Below are positions 48,165 through 57,786 of a stretch of DNA of 64,000 bases, in pieces. How positions within the stretch are numbered: the first letter of the stretch is position 1; each line of letters begins with the position of its first letter. The position numbers were made by a program, and so were the translations under genes. The notes under the pieces were generated by a model. The model made no database searches, was not told where the DNA came from, and saw nothing but the letters and a program-made list of their open reading frames with translations. This DNA is from Phytohabitans suffuscus (GTDB lineage: Bacteria; Actinomycetota; Actinomycetes; Mycobacteriales; Micromonosporaceae): contig NZ_AP022871.1 in the NCBI RefSeq assembly GCF_011764565.1, positions 9,362,320 through 9,426,319 on the forward strand, written 5' to 3'.

Positions 48165-48347
48165 CGCCTGGCGCCGTCCCCGCCGGTGGAACCGGCGCTG
48201 CGCCGCGTCGTCCCAGCCCCACACCGCCGCGACGTACGGCCCGAGGGTGGCCTCGTGCAGCGCGTAGCAGAAGTCACTGTCCGTCGCCGTCGCATCCCGC
48301 AGCGTCACGTCCACCGGCACAGGGTAGGGGAGCCGCGCCGGTAACAT
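48165..48347 (-). pseudogene. N-terminal remnant of a GNAT acetyltransferase
   Basis: About 50 residues resemble the beginning of a GNAT acetyltransferase: VTLRDATATDSDFCYALHEA and TLGPYVAAVWGWDDAAQRRF. Downstream the similarity ends abruptly and the sequence enters the mannanase terminator region, so the acetyl-CoA-binding part is missing. A decayed or truncated gene is the likely explanation. Confidence 0.6.
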
Positions 48348-48353
48348 CTGATC

Positions 48354-48809
48354 ATGGAGGAGACGCGCTGGCTGACCGAGGAGCAGCAGCGTGCCTGGCG
48401 CCGGTTCGCGGCCGTGATGATGCAGCTGCCCGGCACGCTCGACGCCCAGCTCCAGCAGGACGCGCACCTGACGCACTTCGGCTACTGGGTGATGGCGATG
48501 CTCTCCGAGGCGCCGGGCCGGGCGCTGCGGATGAGCGAGCTGGCCGCGCTCGCCAACGGCTCCCAGTCCCGCCTGTCCCACCTCGTCGGGCGCCTGGAGG
48601 AGCAGGGCTGGGTGCGGCGCGAGCGCACCCCGCAGGACGGCCGCGGCTACCTGGCGGTGCTCACCGACGACGGGTACCGGAAGGTGGTCGGCGCCGCGCC
48701 CGGCCACGTGGACAAGGTGCGGTCGGTGGTCTTCGACGCGCTCACCCCGGAGCAGGTCGCCCAGCTCGACGAGATCAGCGCGATCATCCTCGCCCGCGTC
48801 ACGCGGTGA
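48354..48809 (+). CDS. MarR-family transcription regulator
   Basis: 151-residue dimeric winged-helix regulator: RFAAVMMQLPGTLDAQLQQD, then LRMSELAALANGSQSRLSHL (recognition helices) and VRRERTPQDGRGYLAVLTDD (wing). TAACAT ends six bases before the ATG, so it is likely leaderless. It sits between the mannanase and the anchored CBM2 gene and could control either, or itself. Confidence 0.93.
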   Translation: MEETRWLTEEQQRAWRRFAAVMMQLPGTLDAQLQQDAHLTHFGYWVMAMLSEAPGRALRMSELAALANGSQSRLSHLVGRLEEQGWVRRERTPQDGRGYLAVLTDDGYRKVVGAAPGHVDKVRSVVFDALTPEQVAQLDEISAIILARVTR

Positions 48810-48963
48810 CCGGATCGGCGCCCGCACGGATCGGGTGGAACGAGGGGATGCCCTCCCGGAGCCGGACAGGTTACGCTTTTGCCGCGCCGGCGGCACCGCC
48901 GGACCACCCCGCCCGGCCCCCCACTCGGGCGACCTTCGCCGTGCCGCCCCGCAGGGAGACTGA

Positions 48964-49683
48964 GTGTCCAGCCGCCCGGACCACCCTGGCCCGCGCCCCG
49001 CGCGGCCGGACGACGCGCCACCCCGTGCGGGCCGGCGCCGCGCGGCCCCCGCCGGCCTTCGCCGCCCCACCGCCTCCCAGGTGCTGCTGCTCTGGGCCCC
49101 GACCGCGCTCGGCGTCTGCGTGGCGCTGGTCATCATCGCGGCGGTCACCGCCATGCGCGGCTCCGGCGCCGGCCCCGCACCCCGCGCCTCCATCGACTAC
49201 GCCTGGACCCCGCCGGTCGCCGACTACACGCCGGCCGTCGCGGTCACCACCCGCGCCCCCTCACCGACCCCGGCGCGCAACACGCTGCCGCCGCTGTCGC
49301 CGACGCCCAAGCGCACCACGGCCGCGCCGCGCACCACGCCGCCCCCTCCCCCGCCGCCCCCGGTGAGCGGCGCGTACTCGGTCGTCGACAGCTACCGCGA
49401 CGGCTTCGTCGGCCAGGTGCTGGTCACCAACCCGTCCACCGCCCAGCGCGACTGGACGGTGCGCCTGGAGTTCCCCCGCGGCGTCGGCCGCCTCCACACC
49501 TTCTGGATCGACGGCGCGCCCCCGCCCGAGCTGGACCGCCCCGGCGACACCTACGTCTTCACCGGCCGCGCGCCGGTCTCCGCCCGGGGCGAGCTGGCGC
49601 TGCGGTTCCAGTTCGAGCGCTGGAGCCGCGACATCGCCCCCACCGCCTGCACCGTCAACGGCGCGGCCTGCGTCGCCGCCTGA
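48964..49683 (+). CDS. Membrane-anchored CBM2-like protein
   Basis: 239 residues: basic Pro/Arg-rich cytoplasmic N-terminus, one membrane helix (about 40-64, VLLLWAPTALGVCVALVIIA), a Thr/Pro linker (about 80-133), and an extracellular domain that aligns with family 2 carbohydrate-binding modules (AYSVVDSYRDGFVGQVLVTN, DWTVRLEFPRGVGRLHTFW, FTGRAPVSARGELALRFQFE). There is no catalytic domain. It may hold the cell on polysaccharide or act as a surface sensor. Start GTG at 48964. Confidence 0.82.
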   Translation: MSSRPDHPGPRPARPDDAPPRAGRRRAAPAGLRRPTASQVLLLWAPTALGVCVALVIIAAVTAMRGSGAGPAPRASIDYAWTPPVADYTPAVAVTTRAPSPTPARNTLPPLSPTPKRTTAAPRTTPPPPPPPPVSGAYSVVDSYRDGFVGQVLVTNPSTAQRDWTVRLEFPRGVGRLHTFWIDGAPPPELDRPGDTYVFTGRAPVSARGELALRFQFERWSRDIAPTACTVNGAACVAA

Positions 49684-49700
49684 CCCGCCCCGCCCGCCCG

Positions 49701-49730
49701 GCCGTCCACCCGCGGTCCGATGTGGACGGC
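49701..49730 (+). terminator. Terminator after the CBM2-like gene
   Basis: GCCGTCCAC and GTGGACGGC form a 9-bp stem with a 12-base loop; CTCTTGT follows shortly after. Confidence 0.6.
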
Positions 49731-49774
49731 GGGCGGCTCTTGTCCGGGCGGCGCCGTGACTCTACGGTCCACCC

Positions 49775-50536
49775 ATGACGCTGCTCTCGGACCTCGTGGC
49801 CGCCCTCGAATCCGGCACGATCGAGGTGGTCGACCTCACCGCTCCCCTGTCCCCGCGGACCCCGGTCATCGCGCTGCCCGAGCAGTTCGGGCAGACCAGC
49901 CGCTTCGCGCTGGCCGAGATCAGCCGGTACGACGACGCCGGGCCGGCCTGGTACTGGAACAACTTCACCACCGGCGAGCACACGGGTACGCACTTCGACG
50001 CGCCGGTCCACTGGGTGACCGGCCGCGACCTGCCGGACGTCTCCCGGGTGCCGGCCCGCGACCTGGTGGCGCCGGCGGCGGTGCTCGACTTCACCGCGCG
50101 GGTCGCGCGGGACCCCGACGCGCTGCTGGAGGTCGCCGACATCGAGGCGTGGCAGCGGGAGCACGGCCCGCTGCCGGCCGGCGGCTGGCTGCTGGTCCGC
50201 ACCGGCTGGGACGCGCGCGCCGACGACGACGCGGCGTACCTCAACGCCGGCCGCACCCCCGGCATGTCGGCGGCCTGCGCCAAGTGGCTGGCCGAGCAGG
50301 CACCGGTGCGCGGCGTCGGCGTGGAGACGGTCGGCACGGACGCGGGGGCGGCGCACTCGTTCGACCCGCCGTTCCCCTGCCACTCGTACCTGCTGGGCGC
50401 CGGCAAGTACGGCCTCACCCAGCTGCGCAACCTCGCCCAGCTCCCGCCCACCGGCGCGGTGCTGGTGACCGGCCCGCTGCCCATCGTGGACGGTTCGGGC
50501 AGCCCGTGCCGCGTGCTGGCGCTGGTCGAGCGGTGA
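49775..50536 (+). CDS. Cyclase/kynurenine-formamidase-like metal hydrolase
   Basis: Metal-dependent hydrolase of the cyclase family (PF04199 type). The 253-residue product has the signature EHTGTHFDAPVHW (His-x-Gly-Thr-His-x-Asp) binding two metals, VDLTAPLSPRTPV at its start, and GGWLLVRTGWDAR. Members hydrolyse amides or lactones, or act as isatin hydrolase. Its stop overlaps the start of the ThDP enzyme (GTGA), so both probably act in one short pathway. Confidence 0.88.
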   Translation: MTLLSDLVAALESGTIEVVDLTAPLSPRTPVIALPEQFGQTSRFALAEISRYDDAGPAWYWNNFTTGEHTGTHFDAPVHWVTGRDLPDVSRVPARDLVAPAAVLDFTARVARDPDALLEVADIEAWQREHGPLPAGGWLLVRTGWDARADDDAAYLNAGRTPGMSAACAKWLAEQAPVRGVGVETVGTDAGAAHSFDPPFPCHSYLLGAGKYGLTQLRNLAQLPPTGAVLVTGPLPIVDGSGSPCRVLALVER

Positions 50537-52139
50537 ACGTCGCCTCCGCCGTCGGGCAGGCCCTGGTCGACCACGGTGCGCGGGACGTGTTCGGCGTGGT
50601 GGGCAGCGGCAACTTCCACGTGACGAACGCGCTGGTCGCGGCCGGCGCCCGCTTCCACGCCGCGGCCCACGAGGGCGGCGCGGCGAGCATGGCCGACGGA
50701 TACGCCCGGGTCGCCGGCCGCCTCGGCGTGCTCACCGTGCACCAGGGCCCGGGCGTGACGAACGCGCTGACCGGGATCGCCGAGGCGGCCAAGAGCCGTA
50801 CCCCGCTGGTGGTCCTGGCCCGGAGGCGACCGGCCCGCACTCCAACTTCCACCTCGACCTGCCCGCCCTGGCCGGGTCGGTGGGCGCCGGCTTCCAGCGG
50901 GTGGCGGCGCCGTCCGTGTACGCGGACGTGGCCCGGGCCGCGACCGCCGGCCGGACGGTGGTGCTGGGCCTCCCGCTCGACACGCAGTCCCAGCCCGCCG
51001 GCCCGCCCTCGGCGCCCGCCCCGGCCCCCGCCGGTCCCGCCCCGGACGTCGCCGCCCTCGTGGCCGCGCTCGCGGCGGCCCGGCGGCCGGTCTTCGTCGC
51101 CGGCCGGGGCGCCGCCCGCCGGGGCGGGGCCGCCCGCACCGCGCTCACCGCCCTCGCCGACCGCCGCGGCGCCCTCCTGACCGTCTCCGCCGCCGCCCGT
51201 GGCCTGTTCGCCGGCGACCCCTGGTACCTGGACGTCTGCGGCGGCTTCGCCACCCCGCTCACCGCCGAGCTGATCGCCGGCGCCGACCTCGTCGTCGCGT
51301 GGGGCTGCGCGCTGAACATGTGGACCACCCGGCACGGCCGCCTGATCCCGCCCGGCGCCACGGTGGCCCAGGTCGACGTCGACCCGGACGCGCTCGGCCG
51401 CCACCGCGACGTCGACGTGGCGGTCACCGGCGACGTGGTGGAGGTGGCCCGCGCCTGCGCCACCGGCATCGGCCGCGACGAGGGGTGGCGCACGCGCTCG
51501 CTGAAGGCGAGGATCGCCGCCGAGGGCCGGTGGCGCGACGTGCCGTACCGGGACGCGACCGGCGGCGGCCGCGTCGACCCGCGCACGCTGAGCGCCGCGC
51601 TGGACGACCTGCTCCCCGCGCGGCGCACGGTGGTCGTCGACTCCGGCAACTTCATGGGCTACCCGTCGATGTACCTGTCGGTGCCGGACGCCGCCGGCTT
51701 CTGCTTCACCCAGGCGTTCCAGTCGATCGGCCTGGGCCTGGCCTCCGCTCTCGGCGCCGCGGTCGCCCGCCCCGACCGCCTGACCGTGGCCGCCCTGGGC
51801 GACGGCGGCTTCCTGATGTCGGTGGCCGAGCTCACCACCGCGGTCCGCCTGGCCCTGCCGCTGCTGGTCGTCGTCTACGACGACGCCGCGTACGGCGCCG
51901 AGGTCCACCACTTCGGCCCGCACGGCCACCCGCTGGACACGGTGACGTTTCCGGACACCGACCTCGCGGCGACCGCGCGGGGCTTCGGCTGCGCGGCGGT
52001 CACCGTCCGCGACCCGGCCGACCTGGCGGCGGTGCGGCAGTGGCTGGCCGGCCCGCGCTCCACACCCCTGGTGGTCGACGCCAAGGTCGTCTCGGACGAG
52101 CCGTCGTGGTGGCTGGAGGAGGCCTTTCGCGGCCACTGA
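50533..52139 (+). CDS. Acetolactate-synthase-like thiamine-diphosphate enzyme (one frame break)
   Basis: ThDP-dependent enzyme of the acetolactate synthase/benzoylformate decarboxylase fold, about 535 residues after repair. The catalytic Glu47 that activates the cofactor is in AAHEGGAASMADGYAR; the Mg/ThDP motif starts GDGGFLMSVAELTTAV and ends VYDDAAYG, where the usual Asn is Asp. The frame breaks at the C-run 50819-50821 (VVLA, then PEATGPHSNFHLDLPALAG after repair). Substrate unknown; it may decarboxylate the 2-oxoacid product of the cyclase-family partner. GTG start coupled to that gene. Confidence 0.88.
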
Positions 52140-52146
52140 GCGGCGG

Positions 52147-54636
52147 TCAGGCGGGCGGGCGGTTTCGCAGGGCGATCACGGTGGCGCCGCGGTGGAGGCT
52201 GGCGGCGAGCGAGCCGGCCACGCCGTCGGCGCCGTCGCGCAGCGCCTCCAGGATCTCGCCGGCCCTCATCGCGCGGCCGAACAGGTGGCCCTGGCCGGCG
52301 GTGCAGCCCAGCTCCCACAGGGCCTGGCGCTGGTCGGCGGTCTCCACGCCCTCGGCCACCACGGTCAGGCCCAGCGAGCGGCCCAGCTCGACCGTCGAGC
52401 GGACCGCGGCGGCGGCCTGGGCCGAGGTGCGCATCGCGGCCACGAAGGTGCGGTCGATCTTCAGCTCGTGGACCGCGACCTCGGAGACGACCGACAGCGT
52501 CGAGTGGCCGGTGCCGAAGTCGTCGAGCGCGAACCGCACGCCGGCCGCGCGCAGGGCGGTCAGCACGCGGTCGACGGCGTGCAGCTGGCCGACCGAGGTG
52601 GTCTCGGCCAGCTCCAGCGTCAGCGAGCCCGGATCGAGGTGGTGGGCGTCCAGCTCGTCGAGCACCATCGCCGGGAAGGCGGGGTCGAGCAGGCTGTGCG
52701 GTGAGACGTTGAGCGCGACGGTCAGGTCGAAGCCGGCCGAACGCCACTCGCGCAGGCCCAGCAGCGCCTGGCGCAGCACCCGCGCGGTGAACGCGCCGAG
52801 CAGGTCGGAGCGCTCGACGATCGGCAGCCACTGCTTGGGCAGCAGCACGCCGTGCCGGGGGTGCTGCCAGCGGGTCAGGGCCTCGGCGGCGACCGCCTCG
52901 CCGCTGCCCAGGTCGACGATCGGCTGGAAGCGGACGGCGAACTCGCCCTCGGCGACCGCGCGGGCCAGCTCGCCGCCGAGGGAGAGCTGGCGGTGGTCGG
53001 CCGTGTCGCGGCCGTGCTGGTAGTCCACGATGGACACACCGGCGCGCTTGGCCTGGTACATGGCGACGTCGGCGCGGCGCAGCAGCTCGCCCGCGCTCAC
53101 GCCCGGGGTGGCGAGCGCGATGCCGGCGCTGGCCTGCACGGTGATCTGCATGCCGGCGAGGCCGACCGGGTCGCGCAGGCAGTCCAGGACGCGGCGGGCG
53201 CGGTGGACCGCGGTGGCCGGGGCGGGCAGGTTGTCGAAGAGGATCGCGAACTCGTCGCCGCCCAGCCGGGCCACCATCGCGCCGCTGTCCCGCGCGGCGG
53301 TGTCGAGCCGGCCGCCGACCTCGACCAGCAGCTGGTCGCCGAAGGCGTGGCCGAGCGTGTCGTTGACCTCCTTGAACCGGTTGAGGTCGACCAGCGCCAG
53401 CGCGCGGGTGCCGCTGCCGGGCTCCTGCTGCGCCGCGCCGAGCCGGTCGAGCAGGGCACGCCGGTTGTCCAGGCCGGTGAGCGGGTCGTGGCGGGCGTCC
53501 CGCGCGTGCCGGTCGCGCTGCTCGGCCAGCTCGGCGTAGGCCCGCGCGTTGAGGATCGCGGTGGTCAGCGACGCCCCGAACGCCCGCAGCGTGCTCTCCT
53601 CGCGCCCGTGCAGCCCGGCCATCGGCGCGGGAAGGGCGAGCCGGAGCACGCCGATCGCACTGCCGTCGCGGCCGCCGAGCAGGCGGCTGGCGGTCAGCGG
53701 GGCGGGCGGCGGCGCGGCACTGGACGGCCCGTCGTAGAGGACCCGCTCGGCGTCGGCGCGGACCAGGCGGCAGGGCTCCACGTCCCAGAGCTCGACCTGG
53801 GCCTGCCGGGCGGTGAAGACCGCGACCGCGCCCCGGGCCGCGGTGCGCAGCACGCCGTCGAGGTCGACGCCGTTGAGCGCGTCGGTGGCGGCGGCCAGCT
53901 GCTCCCAGGTGCTGCGCTCGGCGCGCAGGTGCATGCGGTGCATGTAGAGCAGGTAGAGCACCAGCTGGGCCAGCGGCATGGCGATCATCAGCCGCGGGTC
54001 GATCGCGATCAGCCCGAGCGCGGCGCCGGCGAGCACCGCGCTGGCCACGTCGATCGCCAGCCGGATGTCCCAGTCGGTGCGCGAGACCTGGGCGAACGAC
54101 CGGCCGGTGGCCAGGACCACCGTCGTCGGGGTGACGATCTCCTCGACCGCGGCGAACGCGACGGCGGCCGCCAGCAGCGCCACCGCGTACGTGCTCCAGG
54201 AGGCGGTGAGCAGGTCGCCGTCGAGGGACGGGCGCACGCCGGACAGCCACACCGCGCCGGCCGCCGCGCCGGCGGCCAGGATGTCCTTGCCGCTGTTGTG
54301 CAGGGCCTTGTGCAGGGAGGCGCCGGTCGTGCGGGACGCCAGCCGGGCCGCGGTGACGCCGCTGGCCGCGCAGATCAGGGCCCAGCCGGGCGGCAGCACG
54401 AGGACGCACAGCAGCACCGCGGCGGAGGTCGCGTTGAGCCGGATCGGGCCGCGGATCTGGACCGGGGCCGAGCAGGCGGTGCCGACGACGACGAGGCCGA
54501 CCGCGATCGCGAGGTAGTGCCACTGGTCGGGCTCCGGGGTCACCAGGTCGGTGGCGCCCCAGGCCACGCAGCCGGCGGCCAGAAACAGGACGAGACCGGT
54601 AAACAGCCTCAGCTGCCCGGTCTCACCCGTCCGCAC
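52147..54636 (-). CDS. Membrane GGDEF-EAL cyclic-di-GMP enzyme
   Basis: 829 residues: about seven hydrophobic segments (1-210), a GAF-like region (about 225-380), a GGDEF domain with intact LGGDEFA, and an EAL domain with intact AEALTRW, NVSP, ELAETT, LDDFGTGHSTL, KIDRTF and VAEGVET. Both synthase and phosphodiesterase residues are present, so it could make or break cyclic di-GMP. The chosen GTG at 54634-54636 has GGAGAGGA upstream; longer versions to 54792 are possible. Convergent with the ThDP gene, seven bases apart. Confidence 0.94.
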   Translation of the reverse strand: MRTGETGQLRLFTGLVLFLAAGCVAWGATDLVTPEPDQWHYLAIAVGLVVVGTACSAPVQIRGPIRLNATSAAVLLCVLVLPPGWALICAASGVTAARLASRTTGASLHKALHNSGKDILAAGAAAGAVWLSGVRPSLDGDLLTASWSTYAVALLAAAVAFAAVEEIVTPTTVVLATGRSFAQVSRTDWDIRLAIDVASAVLAGAALGLIAIDPRLMIAMPLAQLVLYLLYMHRMHLRAERSTWEQLAAATDALNGVDLDGVLRTAARGAVAVFTARQAQVELWDVEPCRLVRADAERVLYDGPSSAAPPPAPLTASRLLGGRDGSAIGVLRLALPAPMAGLHGREESTLRAFGASLTTAILNARAYAELAEQRDRHARDARHDPLTGLDNRRALLDRLGAAQQEPGSGTRALALVDLNRFKEVNDTLGHAFGDQLLVEVGGRLDTAARDSGAMVARLGGDEFAILFDNLPAPATAVHRARRVLDCLRDPVGLAGMQITVQASAGIALATPGVSAGELLRRADVAMYQAKRAGVSIVDYQHGRDTADHRQLSLGGELARAVAEGEFAVRFQPIVDLGSGEAVAAEALTRWQHPRHGVLLPKQWLPIVERSDLLGAFTARVLRQALLGLREWRSAGFDLTVALNVSPHSLLDPAFPAMVLDELDAHHLDPGSLTLELAETTSVGQLHAVDRVLTALRAAGVRFALDDFGTGHSTLSVVSEVAVHELKIDRTFVAAMRTSAQAAAAVRSTVELGRSLGLTVVAEGVETADQRQALWELGCTAGQGHLFGRAMRAGEILEALRDGADGVAGSLAASLHRGATVIALRNRPPA

Positions 54637-55167
54637 GCCGACCAGTCCTCTCCACTGTGGAGGGTGCCCATCGACCAGCTGACATCCGGTCAGGCTACCG
54701 CAGCGCAGAGTGAGATCGACACCCTTGGGAGCTTCAGTTCCAGTCGAAGTTGCGTCGCATGGCCTGTCCCTCCCTCCGCGTCGCCCGCGCACACGGTAGG
54801 GAGAAGCGCGCCCGGAAAGGAAGGTTAAAACGTCCCTTGCACCACACTGAGCCTATTCAGGCGGATCTGTAACGTTCCGTCGGATTCACGCCACGTTCCG
54901 CGACCGCGCACGCGGGCACACGACCCGGTGCGAAGCCACGCGGAGTAACCCTCAACCGGCACTTTACCCAGCTCAGGTCACACCAACACCACTGGTTTCA
55001 CCCCAGGGGGCCACCCATCGATGGACGGTCGCGGGGCGTATCGACGGACGGTCGCGGGATGTATCGACGCGGTTCTACCAGACACCCGCCGTGACCTGGC
55101 ACCCACAGGGCACTGCGGACCCATAGCCGGTACGGGCAGCGCGAAGTACGCCCGGTACGCTCGCGCG
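54637..55167. other. 530-bp intergenic region with short direct repeats
   Basis: No gene recognised. Contains the GGDEF-EAL upstream region and, at 55017-55072, three imperfect copies of a 21-23-base unit (ATCGA-GGACGGTCGCGGG) about 100 bases before the TetR gene. A TACGCT -10 hexamer (55156-55161) precedes that gene. Confidence 0.6.
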
Positions 55168-55794
55168 GTGGAGGATTCGGGAGCGTTGCGGCGGCGCGGC
55201 CGTCCCCGCGACCCCGACATGGAGGCGCGGGTCTACAGCGTCGTCGTCCTCGTCTTCGCCGAGAAGGGCTGGGCGGGGTTCACGCTCGACGAGGTGGCCC
55301 GCCGGTCCGGCGTCGGCAAGGCCTCGGTCTACCTGCGCTGGCGCGACAAGCGCGAGCTGCTGCTCGCCGCGATGCGCGACCGGCTGGAGCCGTTCCAGGG
55401 CTGGACGCAGACCGGCGACCTGCGCGAAGACCTCAAGGCGATGGCGCGCTACGTCTTCGGGATGTACTGGGGCTGGGCCGGCCTGGCGATCATGCGGCTG
55501 TGGCTGGACGCCCGCACCTACCCCGACCTCTTCGCCGACCTGCGCGACTTCTACCTCTTCGGCAGCGTCCGCACGGTCGAGGCGATGATCGCCGGGGCGG
55601 TCGAGCGGGGTGAGCTGCCCGAGGGCACCGCGCCCGCGCTGGTGCTCGGCACGATGTTCGGCGTCGCCACGGTCCAGGTCTCGATGGCGCCGCCCGCACC
55701 GGGCGAGGACGTCACCGCCCGCACCGAGCGGTACGTCGACAACCTCGTCGACATGGTCCTGACCGGCCTGCGCGGCGGCCACCCGCCGCGGTAG
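55168..55794 (+). CDS. TetR-family transcription regulator
   Basis: 208-residue repressor: RRRGRPRDPDMEARVYSVVV, then the helix-turn-helix FTLDEVARRSGVGKASVYLR and WRDKRELLLAAM, and a C-terminal ligand domain. GTG at 55168-55170 follows TACGCT by six bases, so the transcript is probably leaderless. The 55017-55072 direct repeats upstream are candidate self-binding sites. Ligand unknown; no efflux gene is adjacent. Confidence 0.93.
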   Translation: MEDSGALRRRGRPRDPDMEARVYSVVVLVFAEKGWAGFTLDEVARRSGVGKASVYLRWRDKRELLLAAMRDRLEPFQGWTQTGDLREDLKAMARYVFGMYWGWAGLAIMRLWLDARTYPDLFADLRDFYLFGSVRTVEAMIAGAVERGELPEGTAPALVLGTMFGVATVQVSMAPPAPGEDVTARTERYVDNLVDMVLTGLRGGHPPR

Positions 55795-55798
55795 GGGC

Positions 55799-57641
55799 TC
55801 AGAGCGCCGAGCGCTGGGGCACGCGCCGCGGGTCGGCCGGGCGCTCCCGGGTCAGGTACTGGGGCACGGGCGCGCGGTCGGTGCCCGTGTCGCGCACCTT
55901 GCCGTAGCGCACCACGCCCCGCCACTCGTGCGGCGCCCGGGTGAGGTCGGCGTCCACCTCGCTCCAGGTCACCGGCGCGACCGTCAGGTCGTAGTCGGCG
56001 GACGTCCGGCGCACCTCGTTGTGGTGCAGGGTGACCTCGCCGTCGAGGTGGTAGTACTCGGCCTGCCACATCTGCTGCGCGCCGGCCGGCAGCCGGGCCG
56101 GGTCGCGGCGCGGCGCGCCCATCCAGGTCAGCCCGACCTCGGTGGCGCCCGGCACCGGGTCGTCCAGGCGCCGCCCGCCGCCGGAGCCGGTGTGGAAGAG
56201 CTTGCCGGACAGCCCGGTCCAGGTGGGCATGGCGATCTCGCCGCCGCACCTGTAGTACGCGACCTGCCAGCGCACCGCGAAGTACCCCTGGCCCTTGAGC
56301 CTCACCCGGTGGCCCTGCCGCTCCAGCGAGATCCGGCCGCCCCGCCCGGCGCGGTCGAAGTCGCCGCCGACCGCCTCGACCCGGGCCCCTCGGGGCGGCG
56401 GGGCAGCGTGCCGGGCCGGCGGCCGGGCGGCGGCGCCGGGTCCGGGCCGTCCACGTTGCTCCCGTACGCCGGGCGCTCGTACGCCGGCTCGGGCGCGGCC
56501 CGCGCCGGCACCGGTGCCCGCTCCTGCGCGGCCTGCGCGCGCACCCCGGGCTCCGGCCGCCAGGGGCTCGGCGACGGCGGCGCGGCGGGCGTGCTGGCCG
56601 GCGGCGGCACGGCGAGGTCGCCGGGCGCGGCCGGTGCCGACGGCCCGTGCGGCACGACCAGGTACACGGCGCCGACGGCCAGGACCACCGCGCCGGCCAG
56701 CAGCCCGCCGCGGGCGCCGGGACGCGCGGAGACCGTGTCGCGGGTCTGGCCCAGCCACCGTTCGACGGCGCCGGGCGCGTCGGGGTCGCCGTGCCCGGCG
56801 CCGTCCGCGGCGGCCCCGGTGACGACCACCCCGTGCGCGCCGCCGAGGCGGGCCGCCAGCTCCACGGGTACCGGCAGCAGCGCCGCGCCGGCCAGCAGCC
56901 GCTCGGCCGGCACCTGGTCGGCCCAGTGGCGGCCGCACTCGCGGCAGTCGCGGGTGTGCCGGACCAGCCGCTTGCGCCACAGCGGGCTGGGCTTGGCGTC
57001 CCAGCCGTCGAGCAGGTCGACGAGCGCGGTGCAGTGCCGGTCCGACCACAGCGCCCGGACCACCGCGCGGGCGCCCCGCAGCTGGCTCTTCATCCGCTGC
57101 ACCCGTACCCCGGCGTGCGGCGCGGTGAGGCCGAGCGCGGCGGCGAGCTGCCCGCGGGTGATCTCGCCGGCCGCCTCCTGCCACCACAGCGCGAGCAGCC
57201 GCCGGTCCCCGGGTCGAGCCACCGGGTGGCCTCGGCGACCTCCTTGCGCTGGCCGGTGAGCCCCAGCTCGGCGATGGTCGCGTCGACGAAGTCGGCGGCC
57301 GGGTCGGCCAGCTCGTGCACGTCGTCGAGGCCGCCGCCGTGGGCGAGCATCTCCTTGCGGGCGCGGGCGCGGGCCCGCACCTGCTGCATCGCGATCGCCA
57401 CCAGCCAGGCCCGGAATCGGCTGCTGTCGCGCAGGCTCCGGAGCTTGCGGACCACCCGCAGCATCGTCTCCTGCACGACGTCGTCGACGTCCGGATGGCC
57501 GTCGAGCGCCCGCCCGACGATGTTGTAGACCAGCGGCAGGTGCTCGGTCACCAGGTCGTCCAGCGACCGCTTGTCACCGTCGCGGGCAGCGGCGACCGTC
57601 GCCGCGTCGACCGCCACGTCGAGCCGTGCGTGCCTCCCCAT
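55799..57641 (-). CDS. ECF sigma factor fused to zinc anti-sigma motif, membrane helix and ectodomain (two frame breaks)
   Basis: About 614 residues after repair. Residues about 20-95 form sigma region 2 (LPLVYNIVGRALDGHPDVDD, VVQETMLRVVRKLRSLRDSS, FRAWLVAIAMQQVRARAR). About 130-205 form sigma region 4 (WLDPGDRRLLALWWQEAAGE, LGLTAPHAGVRVQRMKSQLR). At about 229-236, HTRDCREC fits His-x3-Cys-x2-Cys, the zinc anti-sigma motif. A membrane helix spans about 311-329 (GGLLAGAVVLAVGAVYLVV), a Pro/Ala linker follows, and a beta-rich ectodomain (about 414-614) contains YYRCGGEI and YYHLDGEVTLHHNEV. Frame breaks at 57207-57210 and 56396-56399 are each repaired by one base. It resembles fused actinobacterial ECF groups. 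Promoter target unknown. Confidence 0.75.
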
Positions 57642-57786
57642 GGACACCACCTCGCCGGATCGCGGCCGTCCTCGTCCCCACACGGTGACCGTCGCCGTCC
57701 GTACGGCAAGCTAGTTTATTGAACGGCGCGTGTCTATAATTCTCGTGCAACTTGCGTCGCATCGGCCACATCCGTACCACGCCCGG

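Noticed and set aside
57719..57740. TTGAAC and TATAAT as a promoter pair
   Set aside because: Spacing is only ten bases, too short for a sigma-70 promoter, and no gene starts suitably to the right.
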